From RGIG5327 sp045612485 (GTDB lineage Bacteria; Verrucomicrobiota; Lentisphaeria; Victivallales; UBA1829): DNA of 32,820 nt. Positions 1 to 6,807 of this stretch are shown here, one piece after another; the first letter of the stretch is position 1; each line of letters opens with the position of its first letter. The stretch lies in contig JAZKZE010000182.1 of the NCBI GenBank assembly GCA_045612485.1, positions 1 through 32,820 on the forward strand, in the 5' to 3' direction. A model generated the notes under the pieces. The model ran no database searches. It worked only from the letters and a program-made list of their open reading frames with translations, and was not told the DNA's origin. A program made the translations under genes and the position numbers.

Positions 1-2
1 AA

Positions 3-1115
3 AAAAATCTGGATATTGCTCTCATCTATTATGATGAATGTAATATTGCCAACGGCTGGTATCTTACCGGCTGGTGTCCCCAGTTTGAAAGCGGAGCCGT
101 TCTCGTTCCCCGCAAAGGCACCCCCCTTCTGCTGGGCGGTCCTGAAAGCGAACCTTTTGCCAAACAGGACAGTGCCATTACTGAAACCAGAAACTTCCCC
201 GTCTTCATGGTTCCGGATGAAGAATATCCTGCCGCCACCATTATTGACTTCCCTGCACTCTTCGCGGAACTCAATGCAACAGTCGGCACTGTGAAAAGAG
301 TGGGTCTTGTCTGCGGCGACCGTATGCCCTACGGCTGCTACAAAGGGATTGTTGACGGTTTCGTCGGTGCGGAAATGGTGGATATTTCCGAAGATTATCT
401 CAACTTGCGTTACATCAAATCTTCCTGGGAAATCGAACAGATCCGTGCAGCCTTCCAGCTTGCGGATGTCAGTTACCTTGCCATGAAAGATGCCATTAAA
501 GTAGGTAACAGTGAGATCCAGGTTGCCGCCGCCGGTGAATATGCAGCCCGTTCCAGAGGGGCGACCGGTTTCGGATTCGTACCCATCGTGGGCAGCGGAG
601 CCAGAGGAAATGCTGTTGTTCCCACCGCCACAGCCAAGATCATGGAAGACGGGGAACTTGTGATGATCGGTATCGCTCCCAAAGTACGCGGCTATGCAGG
701 TGTGATGGGTGACGCCCTTCCTGTGAACGGCAAATATTCTGCCAAACAGATCGAATGTATGAAATATCTGCGTGAAGCATTCTGCCTTACCAGAGATATG
801 CTGAAAGTTGGTCTTGCAGGAAGCGAGATCGACGCTCCCGCCCGTGCCTACTTCAACAAACACGGCTTTGAAAAATATCTGGTCTGCCCCTTTGTACATA
901 CCATCGGACTCAATGAAGCGGAAGCTCCCTTCTTCGGTCCCAACAGTAAAGACGTGCTTACTCCCGGCATGACAGTTTGCGTTGACGTAAGTTTCTTCGG
1001 ACACCCCGAATTCCACGGTGTGCGTATCGAAACAGGATACGAGATCACCGAAAACGGTGCCGTCCCCTTCAGTCCCATGATGGAAAAGATCCACATGGAT
1101 CTGGACAATTTCTGA
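3..1115 (+). CDS. M24-fold protein (Xaa-Pro peptidase/creatinase-like), 5' partial
   Basis: The reading frame is open from the first bases of the window, so the true start lies upstream and the ATG at 207 is internal. About 370 residues are visible: a creatinase-type N-terminal domain (roughly 1-140) followed by a pita-bread M24 domain. The family normally binds two metals through Asp, Asp, His, Glu and Glu and hydrolyses Xaa-Pro peptides. Here the His in VHTIGL and the last Glu in GVRIET remain. The first two Asp positions are Gly and Val (in VMIGIAPKVRGYAGVMGD), and the first Glu is Asp (VCVDV). Canonical metallopeptidase activity is therefore doubtful. Creatinase also lacks the metal site, but its catalytic His is not obvious here either. 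The fold is secure; the reaction is unknown. A strong terminator follows. Confidence 0.85.
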   Translation, partial: KNLDIALIYYDECNIANGWYLTGWCPQFESGAVLVPRKGTPLLLGGPESEPFAKQDSAITETRNFPVFMVPDEEYPAATIIDFPALFAELNATVGTVKRVGLVCGDRMPYGCYKGIVDGFVGAEMVDISEDYLNLRYIKSSWEIEQIRAAFQLADVSYLAMKDAIKVGNSEIQVAAAGEYAARSRGATGFGFVPIVGSGARGNAVVPTATAKIMEDGELVMIGIAPKVRGYAGVMGDALPVNGKYSAKQIECMKYLREAFCLTRDMLKVGLAGSEIDAPARAYFNKHGFEKYLVCPFVHTIGLNEAEAPFFGPNSKDVLTPGMTVCVDVSFFGHPEFHGVRIETGYEITENGAVPFSPMMEKIHMDLDNF

Positions 1116-1146
1116 TAAGTAAGTATATTTCAGAAGATTCTGACTG

Positions 1147-1175
1147 ATCCCCGGTTCCCGCCGGGGATTTTTTTT
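1147..1175 (+). terminator. Intrinsic terminator after the M24-fold gene
   Basis: An 8-bp G+C-rich stem (ATCCCCGG / CCGGGGAT) with a 6-nt loop is followed by a run of eight T. It lies 32 nt after the stop codon. Confidence 0.9.
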
Positions 1176-1246
1176 ATCTCATTTCTTTGACGCCTGATTT
1201 CTGTTAAAGCAATGGTGCTTTTGATCATTTAACAAAAGGATAAAAA

Positions 1247-1708
1247 ATGGATTTCAGAGAAATTGATGATTTGTTGTCAGATCTTTCTGCACACCTTACC
1301 GCAGAAAACGAAAAAAAAGGCGGAAATTTATTCTGTGAAAAAAGGATTCTTCATGGAACTGCCTCTTATGAAAAATTATTTGAAACGATCCCTGATCTTA
1401 CAAAATTTCCTGCAATAGTTTTAACTTCCGGAGATATGAATTTCCCTATGGAATATGGCGGCTGTGTCCGGGAAAGCCAGTTGTATATCACCTTTGTGAG
1501 CCGTCCATTCGGCAATGCAGAAAAAGAGATGGAAAGCAATAAACATTTTCAGGAACTTCTCAATACTCTTTCCGGAGATTATCCCGGACAACCATTGATA
1601 CTCAATAATGTGCCGATGCAAATCTTGAGTGCTGAAAAACTTCGTTATACCTCGGATTTTCACGTTTGGAATATAAACATTATAACAAAGCAAATGGCAA
1701 TACTTTGA
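1247..1708 (+). CDS. Hypothetical protein, 153 aa
   Basis: I do not recognise this protein family with confidence. It starts at an ATG preceded by AGGA (about 1239-1242). The product is soluble, with no signal peptide or membrane segment: a helical N-terminus (about 1-35), then mixed alpha/beta sequence with strand-like segments (PAIVLTSG, SQLYITFVSRPF). Its length and strand pattern recall small phage tail-completion proteins, but this is only a resemblance. The gene and its neighbour are clearly more A+T-rich than the M24-fold gene before them, which suggests transferred DNA. The stop overlaps the ribosome-binding site of the next gene, so the two are probably co-translated. Confidence 0.6.
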   Translation: MDFREIDDLLSDLSAHLTAENEKKGGNLFCEKRILHGTASYEKLFETIPDLTKFPAIVLTSGDMNFPMEYGGCVRESQLYITFVSRPFGNAEKEMESNKHFQELLNTLSGDYPGQPLILNNVPMQILSAEKLRYTSDFHVWNINIITKQMAIL

Positions 1709-1716
1709 GGTTTAAA

Positions 1717-2430
1717 ATGACTGAAGAAGAATATAGAAAAGAAAAGGCAAAATTTTACCATCTTATCCATACGAAGGATAAAAAACTCAAAGATCTTGCT
1801 GTACTGATTAAGGCTCTTGAAAAAGCAGAAGAGGATTTAAGCAAAAATAATTGGCAAGTTTCAATAGCATTGAAACATACTGATGTACTTAAAGTATATC
1901 TGGAAAGAATACTCGGCAAGAATAAGGTAACCGGCAATATGATTGTTACACTTCTTATGTCTAAAGGAAAATTAAAAAACTGTATTTCAGCTTGTAAAAA
2001 ATTACAAAAAAATATAGAAAAAATTACACCGCAAGTTGAAAAAATATTAAAATGGGCTAATAAAATTCTTTTTGTACAACAAACTTGGGAAAGTTTCAAA
2101 AATAATCCTCCGGTTCAAAGCAATCAGGATGCCCGGGAAATGGTAGATTCCATCAATGAAGGCAGACAGGCTATGACTGAATTTATCAAAGGCGTCAAGT
2201 CTATCAGTCCGCTTTCAGATTTTTCAACAACCGGAAAAATTTTCAAGGCATATCTTGATTTTTTTATTTCAATGGAGGGAGTCTTCGAAAAAACTCATAC
2301 ATATTCTCTTAACATACTGAGAGAAACAGAGAAACTGGAAAACAAAGGAAATATCATTATAAACAAACTGCACAGAAACAGAATTTTACTGAAAACAGAT
2401 TTAATCAGGAGTAAAAAACCAATCCCCTGA
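1717..2430 (+). CDS. Hypothetical Lys-rich helical (coiled-coil) protein, 237 aa
   Basis: The start at 1717 is chosen because GAGG at 1707-1710 sits six bases before this ATG. An in-frame ATG at 1666 lies inside the preceding gene and has no such site. The product is almost entirely helical and very rich in Lys and Glu, with heptad-like stretches (for example around residues 50-130) and no signal peptide. It is translationally linked to the 153-aa protein. Its last 30 bases overlap the 3' end of the convergent lipoprotein gene, so the two genes meet tail to tail without a terminator. I recognise no domain. It is A+T-rich like the rest of the 1.2-4 kb stretch. Confidence 0.6.
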   Translation: MTEEEYRKEKAKFYHLIHTKDKKLKDLAVLIKALEKAEEDLSKNNWQVSIALKHTDVLKVYLERILGKNKVTGNMIVTLLMSKGKLKNCISACKKLQKNIEKITPQVEKILKWANKILFVQQTWESFKNNPPVQSNQDAREMVDSINEGRQAMTEFIKGVKSISPLSDFSTTGKIFKAYLDFFISMEGVFEKTHTYSLNILRETEKLENKGNIIINKLHRNRILLKTDLIRSKKPIP

Positions 2431-3672
2431 TAATTTGTAACGCAATAAAAAAAGAAAAAGTTCTGTCTGCTCTTTCAATGGAAGTAAAAAATAATTTTTC
2501 TTTATGATCCGGAGGAATGTTCTGACGCCCTCCGGATCTCCGGTTTTCAAGCAACATTTTATACCATAACAACAAAAATATATTTGATCCTTTTTGTCAT
2601 CCGGGGGTATTTTTTTCCAGTTTTTTCCGGCAGAAACGACCTGACTGCAAAGTGATAAGGCTTCATCATATCTCTTTTCCCTGAAAAAAAACGATACCAG
2701 AAATTCATAACAAGTCAAATACATCGTTAAATTCTTTTTCCCCGCAGTAATATTCCTTTCTGCATATTTTTTTGCGTTGAGTTCATCATTCATTTTCTGA
2801 TAACTGCGCATTAGAAACAGATCATTTGTCTGTTCTCCCTCTTTTACAGAAATTTGATTTTTATTCAATGCAAGCCAGGAATCACATTGCCTTGTCACAT
2901 CTACAGTTTTTTTGTAATTTTTCATCAGATACGAAGTATATTGCTGAAGAAAAAATAAATTATATTTGAATTCTGTATATATTTTTTGATTTTTCTCATA
3001 ATATTGATGCTCCTTTTTATAGTAAGTTTTCAGTTTTTCCAGACTTTCCATGTATATTTTTTCATATTTTGTCAATTTATCTCTATCTTTATTCCATGCG
3101 GAAATCTGTATAAGAAAATTACAGATCTCTATTTTATTTACCTCATTACTCCAAAAATTTTCATTACAGGATTCCAGTTTCATCAGATATTTCAGAGCAA
3201 GCTCTTCTGCCTGGCTGTGCTTTTTCCGGTCTATGAATAAATCGATCTGACATACACAATATGTGTGCCAATACGCATTCTCCATTACAGGAATAGAATA
3301 TTCCTTCATTTTTTTCAAATAAATATCAAGACTTTTCTGTTTAATAAAATTGGAATGCGTTTTATCGTTATGCCGCGCTGATACATATTGTTCCAGTTGT
3401 GATAAGGTTAATGGCGAATGAACAACTAAATATTGACCTAATTCTCCAATTTTAAAGTTTCCTTGAGAATCCGTCAATACATCTGCGGCTGTTTCATAGG
3501 AAATAACTCTTATCCGGACATTGGCTATTCCCCTGCCCTCCCGGTCATAGATCCGCCCTTCACATTCAGGAACGATAGGAAAATATATTCCATGAACATA
3601 GCAGGAGCATAATAATAAAAGTCCCGGTAAAGATAATATCATTACAATATATTTTTTGAGATCATACTTCAT
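2401..3672 (-). CDS. Lipoprotein with carboxypeptidase-regulatory-like domain and helical repeats
   Basis: The start at 3672 follows a strong GGGAGGAAA ribosome-binding site; an upstream in-frame ATG at 3702 has none. The 423-aa product begins with a lysine-containing n-region, a hydrophobic stretch and a lipobox-like LLCSC, so it is predicted to be a lipid-anchored envelope protein. Residues about 38-85 (GRIYDREGRGIANVRIRV ... DSQGNFKIGELG) match the small beta-sandwich called carboxypeptidase regulatory-like. The rest (about 130-420) is helical with TPR-like spacing. There is no enzyme motif; a binding or scaffold role is likely. It is very A+T-rich. An internal part of the gene recurs as a broken copy just upstream of it (3721-3808). 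Confidence 0.75.
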   Translation of the reverse strand: MKYDLKKYIVMILSLPGLLLLCSCYVHGIYFPIVPECEGRIYDREGRGIANVRIRVISYETAADVLTDSQGNFKIGELGQYLVVHSPLTLSQLEQYVSARHNDKTHSNFIKQKSLDIYLKKMKEYSIPVMENAYWHTYCVCQIDLFIDRKKHSQAEELALKYLMKLESCNENFWSNEVNKIEICNFLIQISAWNKDRDKLTKYEKIYMESLEKLKTYYKKEHQYYEKNQKIYTEFKYNLFFLQQYTSYLMKNYKKTVDVTRQCDSWLALNKNQISVKEGEQTNDLFLMRSYQKMNDELNAKKYAERNITAGKKNLTMYLTCYEFLVSFFFREKRYDEALSLCSQVVSAGKNWKKIPPDDKKDQIYFCCYGIKCCLKTGDPEGVRTFLRIIKKNYFLLPLKEQTELFLFLLRYKLSGDWFFTPD

Positions 3673-3700
3673 TTTCGTTTCCTCCCGGCTGTACTTTGTC

Positions 3701-3722
3701 AATATACATCATGTTGTATATT
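3701..3722. promoter_or_regulatory. 22-bp near-perfect palindrome upstream of the lipoprotein gene
   Basis: The arms AATATACA and TGTATATT are perfect complements around a 6-nt centre (TCATGT) with a single mismatched pair. It sits 29-50 bases before the lipoprotein start codon, where an operator would act. No convincing -35/-10 pair was found next to it. Confidence 0.4.
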
Positions 3723-3808
3723 TTTCATCAGGTATGAAGTATATTGCTGAAGAAAAAAGAAATTATATTTGAATTCTGTATATATTTTCTGATTTTTTCA
3801 TAATATTG
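3721..3808 (-). pseudogene. Remnant copy of an internal part of the adjacent lipoprotein gene
   Basis: These 88 bases align to 2918-3006 inside the lipoprotein gene with five or so substitutions and one single-base gap, in the same orientation about 800 bases apart. No open frame continues through the copy. It is best read as what is left of a second, tandem lipoprotein gene after deletion, or as a partial duplication. It starts exactly at the edge of the palindrome at 3701-3722. Confidence 0.75.
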
Positions 3809-3889
3809 CAAATTTACCGTAATATACTTTACAGACCATCGGATTTCAAGAGTAAAAACAATTATAAATCCATAAATTGCAACTGCGGT

Positions 3890-3962
3890 TCTCCCCGAAA
3901 ACTGGACAACTTGACAAGGTGTAAAACGGTGCTAAATTAAAACAAAGAAAGGACCGTTTTAT
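3890..3962 (+). mobile_element. Possible IS3-type insertion sequence end (remnant)
   Basis: The stretch TTCTCCCCGAAAACTGGACA resembles the terminal inverted repeat of IS3-family elements. It is followed at a typical distance by GAAAGGA and an ATG (3961), as before a first transposase frame, but no transposase reading frame continues. If correct, almost all of the element has been lost. The second end is not visible. Confidence 0.3.
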
Positions 3963-4261
3963 GAACCGTAATTTTCTTTGCTGCCATTTATCCCTGCAAT
4001 GGAGATTCCGTAATTATTAAAAACTCCACCGACAGCACTTAAAGAAAGGACCGCAGACTTTTGACTCATTGAACACAAAACAAAGGAAAAAACAGTATCC
4101 GTTTGATTATCAACCAAATTACGCCAATTTTTGACACCAAGCCCCAACTGCAGTGGAGCAAATTTCCAATCTGAGAATACGCCTTTATCCTGCAAACCTT
4201 CTCCGGCAAACACCGAAACAGCCACCATCACCGCTGATATCAGCAGCAAAAGTTTTTTCAT
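3959..4261 (-). CDS. Short secreted protein, probably C-terminally truncated
   Basis: The 100-aa product starts with a classical signal peptide (MKKLLLLISAVMVAVSVFA, cleavage near residue 19). The mature part (about 80 aa) has beta-strand-like segments with Gly and aromatic residues (LQLGLGV, VGGVFNNYGISIAGIN). This recalls bacterial surface proteins built of short beta repeats, such as the LA_2272-type repeat family. The frame stops after one or two such units, exactly where IS-like sequence begins, so it is probably a truncated gene. Its ATG overlaps the stop of the four-helix-bundle gene (ATGA), and AAGGTG inside that gene serves as ribosome-binding site. The family assignment is tentative. 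Confidence 0.5.
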   Translation of the reverse strand: MKKLLLLISAVMVAVSVFAGEGLQDKGVFSDWKFAPLQLGLGVKNWRNLVDNQTDTVFSFVLCSMSQKSAVLSLSAVGGVFNNYGISIAGINGSKENYGS

Positions 4262-4611
4262 TTTTCATCACCTTTTGCCGTATTGATGGATTTTATCAAA
4301 ATGCCCCGGATTTGAGAGCAACTATTATTTAATTCCTGATATTTTGCTTCGTCAATATAATTTATTTTCAACAGCAGTTCCAGCCAGTAACTTGTTTCGT
4401 TAGCTTCTTTTAGGGCGATTTGCAGTTTGGTAATAAAGTCTGGTTTACCGTGAGCATATTGGGCTTCGTGAATGTTTGCTCCGATACTGGTTCCGGCTCT
4501 GCCGATTTGATTGGAAACGATCGTTTCGTGCTGACTTTTCAGGAATTTTACCAGATTGAGTATCTGCACGGCAAAATCAATGGCAAGTGTACGTAATTTG
4601 CTTTCAGCCAT
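4258..4611 (-). CDS. Four-helix-bundle protein (23S rRNA intervening-sequence/S23 type)
   Basis: The 117-aa product has the family hallmarks: an N-terminal helix with LAIDFAVQILNLVKFL, the central VSNQIGRAGTSIGANIHEA segment, KLQIALKEANETSYWLELL, and a last helix ending in a charged tail. Length is typical. The family was first found in intervening sequences of 23S rRNA genes, but most members, as here, stand alone in the chromosome; their function is not established. AGGAGAT lies eight bases before the start. It forms a two-gene unit with the overlapping secreted-protein gene downstream. Confidence 0.93.
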   Translation of the reverse strand: MAESKLRTLAIDFAVQILNLVKFLKSQHETIVSNQIGRAGTSIGANIHEAQYAHGKPDFITKLQIALKEANETSYWLELLLKINYIDEAKYQELNNSCSQIRGILIKSINTAKGDEK

Positions 4612-4649
4612 AAGATTATCTCCTTTCGAAAGCTAATATAGCATTGCAA

Positions 4650-4890
4650 AAAGAAAATTCAAGGCGGCAACGCCAACCTGTAAGCGAAGCGCAAGAAAAA
4701 AAACTACACCATCCTTACTCCCGAAGAGAGAAAACTTCACAAGAGAGCGAAGCGAACGTCTTCACAAGCGGAATGAAATGAATCTTCACAAGCAAGGCGT
4801 AACGGTTATTCAGTGAAGAGCGGCTGTCGCCGCGTGAAGATGTGAAGTTGTGCCTGACGGCACAGTAATGTGAAGCCTTGCGGCTTCGTT
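4650..4890. repeat. Array of short degenerate repeats linked by CTTCAC / GTGAAG
   Basis: The 302-base gap between the four-helix-bundle gene and tRNA-Ser holds no convincing gene. It contains CTTCAC at 4735, 4760 and 4784, then the complement GTGAAG at 4813, 4834, 4842 and 4870, mostly 21-29 bases apart. Between them are small imperfect stems (for example GGCGGCAACGCC near 4663, GCGGCTGTCGCCGC near 4820, GTGCCTGACGGCAC near 4850, AAGCCTTGCGGCTT near 4873). ORFs drawn through this stretch follow the repeats and are not genes. Confidence 0.65.
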
Positions 4891-4918
4891 CGCCATTTTT
4901 TTGACAAAAAAAATGGCG
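4891..4918 (-). terminator. Hairpin overlapping the tRNA-Ser 3' end, possible terminator
   Basis: A 12-bp inverted repeat (CGCCATTTTTTT / AAAAAAATGGCG) begins inside the encoded GCCA of the tRNA and runs into T-rich sequence on the minus strand. It could be a weak terminator or a 3'-processing structure. Confidence 0.4.
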
Positions 4919-5003
4919 GAGAGAGGGGGATTCGAACCCCCGGAGGTTTTGACACCTCAACGGTTTTCAAGACCGCCGCCTTAAACCACTCGACCATCTC
5001 TCC
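4914..5003 (-). tRNA. tRNA-Ser (anticodon UGA)
   Basis: Read on the minus strand, the 90-base gene has acceptor stem GGAGAGA/TCTCTCC, discriminator G and an encoded CCA. The D-arm is CCGAG-like (GTCGAGTGG). The anticodon loop is CTTGAAA with TGA at 4967-4969, the long class II variable arm is GGTGTCAAAACC-like, and the T-arm is GGGGGTTCGAATCCCCC. All identity features of tRNA-Ser reading UCA are present. Its 3' end faces the A+T-rich accessory stretch. Confidence 0.97.
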
Positions 5004-5184
5004 GCAAATGATTACGATTACCATTATAATATAATGGATTCATAAAAAAAAGCAAGCTGGGAAAGTCTTTTTCTCCGGAAAAAATCCTCTATAACAGAAT
5101 TCTGTACCGGAAACAAAAATAAAAATAACGATTTCGGCAGGAAATCTATTAAAAAAATCAACAGAATATTTCCTTATATATATG

Positions 5185-5213
5185 TTGAAAAAATCTTTCC
5201 GGCGGTGTAAATT
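5185..5213 (+). promoter_or_regulatory. Sigma70-type promoter of cysS
   Basis: TTGAAA (5185-5190) and TAAATT (5208-5213) are 17 bases apart, about 67 bases before the cysS start. Apart from this, the gap from 5004 to 5279 shows nothing recognisable; no T-box or other leader structure is evident. Confidence 0.5.
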
Positions 5214-5279
5214 ATATACCGGATATGAAACTATATAAGAGAAAAGCAAAAATGCCCCCGGAGGCAGAAGGAGATCATT

Positions 5280-6680
5280 ATGAGATTTTTTAATACTCTC
5301 GGCAGAAAAAAAGAAGAATTCAAACCTCTGAAAGATGGTTTCGCCGGTATGTACACCTGCGGTCCCACCGTTTATAATTATGCCCATATCGGAAACTTCA
5401 GAGCATATCTTTTTGAGGATCTCCTGCGCAGAAGTCTGGAATTTCACGGCTACAAAGTCAAACACGTTATGAATCTTACCGACGTGGATGATAAAACCAT
5501 CCGGGATTCCAGAGCTGCAAATCTTTCCCTCAATGACTTTACAAGAAAGTATAAAGATGCTTTCTTTGAAGATCTTGCAACTTTAAGAATCGAAAAGGCA
5601 AACGTTTATCCCGAAGCCACTACCCATATTCCCGAAATGATCAAAATGATCGAAACTCTTTTTGAAAAGGGATATGCCTATAAATCGGAAGACGGCTCCG
5701 TATATTTTTCCATCAATAAATTCAAAGAATACGGTCAGCTCGCCAAGATCGACCGGGAACAGCAGCGGGACGGCGTGCGTATCAGTACCGATGAATATGA
5801 AAAAGATTCCGTAGGCGACTTTGCGCTCTGGAAAGCATGGGATGAGAAGGATGGCGATGTAAAATGGGACAGTCCCTGGGGGCCCGGCAGACCCGGATGG
5901 CATATCGAATGCAGTGCCATGAGTCAGAAATATCTGGGCAAAACCTTTGATCTGCATACCGGCGGGATCGACAATATGTTCCCCCATCACGAAGATGAGA
6001 TCGCACAGAGTGAAGCGGCAAACTCCTGCAAATTCGTTAATTACTGGCTGCATTGCGAACATCTTACGGTGGACAACAAGAAGATGAGTAAATCCCTGGG
6101 CAATTTCTACACTCTGCGGGATTTGATGGCTAAAGGTTATACCGGTGCAGAGATCCGCTGGGCATTGATGGGAACCCACTACCGTTCCAAACTCAATTTC
6201 AATCTTTCTCTGCTGGATCAGGCAAGAGTGAACCTGCGTTCTTTTGCCTCTCTCTTCACCCGTATGAAAGGGCTGGATAAGGGAGCTGCCGGAAAAGAAG
6301 AAGCACAGACTCTTGCCGCAAAAGCCCTTCAGGATTTCGGCGAAGCTCTGGGCGATGACCTGAACATTGCGGAAGCTCTTTCTGCTGTATTCAAACTGCA
6401 GAAAGCGGTCAATACGGCTCTTGCCGCAAAAGCCTGGCAGGATGAAGCCGGAAAAGTCATTCTGGATGCTTTTGAAAAATTCAATACAGTTCTTGGTTCC
6501 TTTGATATGGAAGCAGAGGAAGAGGATGTTCCCGCAGAGATCATGGAACTGGCCCGGAAACGTCAGGAGGCAAGAAAGGCTAAAGATTTTGCCGCAGCAG
6601 ACGCCTTGCGTGATGAACTCAAAAGCAAGGGATATGTCATTGAAGATACTCCGGCAGGAATGAAAGTCAAAAAGATCTGA
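5280..6680 (+). CDS. cysS: Cysteinyl-tRNA synthetase
   Basis: This cytoplasmic class I synthetase charges tRNA-Cys with cysteine using ATP. The 466-aa product has normal family length. The HIGH signature is HIGN, just after TCGPTVYNYA (with the first zinc-ligand Cys). Further zinc-site residues lie in WHIECSAMS and GGIDNMFPHHEDE. The second signature KMSKS occurs in NKKMSKSLGNF. The C-terminal 150 residues are the helical anticodon-binding region, ending in the usual small domain (RDELKSKGYVIEDTPAGMKVK). AAGGAG precedes the ATG. The gene stands alone, with its own promoter and a strong terminator. Confidence 0.99.
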   Translation: MRFFNTLGRKKEEFKPLKDGFAGMYTCGPTVYNYAHIGNFRAYLFEDLLRRSLEFHGYKVKHVMNLTDVDDKTIRDSRAANLSLNDFTRKYKDAFFEDLATLRIEKANVYPEATTHIPEMIKMIETLFEKGYAYKSEDGSVYFSINKFKEYGQLAKIDREQQRDGVRISTDEYEKDSVGDFALWKAWDEKDGDVKWDSPWGPGRPGWHIECSAMSQKYLGKTFDLHTGGIDNMFPHHEDEIAQSEAANSCKFVNYWLHCEHLTVDNKKMSKSLGNFYTLRDLMAKGYTGAEIRWALMGTHYRSKLNFNLSLLDQARVNLRSFASLFTRMKGLDKGAAGKEEAQTLAAKALQDFGEALGDDLNIAEALSAVFKLQKAVNTALAAKAWQDEAGKVILDAFEKFNTVLGSFDMEAEEEDVPAEIMELARKRQEARKAKDFAAADALRDELKSKGYVIEDTPAGMKVKKI

Positions 6681-6706
6681 TTTTTACAGGTCCTTTATCA
6701 AAGAAA

Positions 6707-6738
6707 AGCAGTTTGCCTGGTGGCAGACTGCTTTTTTT
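6707..6738 (+). terminator. Intrinsic terminator of cysS
   Basis: An 11-bp stem (AGCAGTTTGCC / GGCAGACTGCT, one G-T pair) with a TGGT loop is followed by a run of T, 26 bases after the stop. Confidence 0.9.
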
Positions 6739-6752
6739 ATATCTTCGGGCAT

Positions 6753-6787
6753 AAAAAAGGGAGGGAAACCTTTACGATCGCCCTCCC
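6753..6787 (-). terminator. Intrinsic terminator of the DUF4838 glycosidase transcript
   Basis: On the minus strand GGGAGGG pairs with CCCTCCC across a 15-base loop and is followed by six T. It lies 20 bases after the stop of the 969-aa gene and ends the minus-strand unit, back to back with the cysS terminator. Confidence 0.85.
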
Positions 6788-6807
6788 CTGTTCAGCAGTG
6801 TATTTTT

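Noticed and set aside
4650..4890. Possible CRISPR array at the CTTCAC repeats
   Set aside because: The repeated unit is only six bases, changes orientation, and the intervals are small stems rather than unique spacers; no cas genes are nearby.
4715..5024. Two minus-strand frames over the tRNA-Ser gene and the repeat array
   Set aside because: They run through a structural RNA gene and non-coding repeats.
5004..5279. A T-box or similar leader before cysS
   Set aside because: No specifier-type or T-box consensus sequence and no terminator hairpin is visible between the promoter and the start codon.
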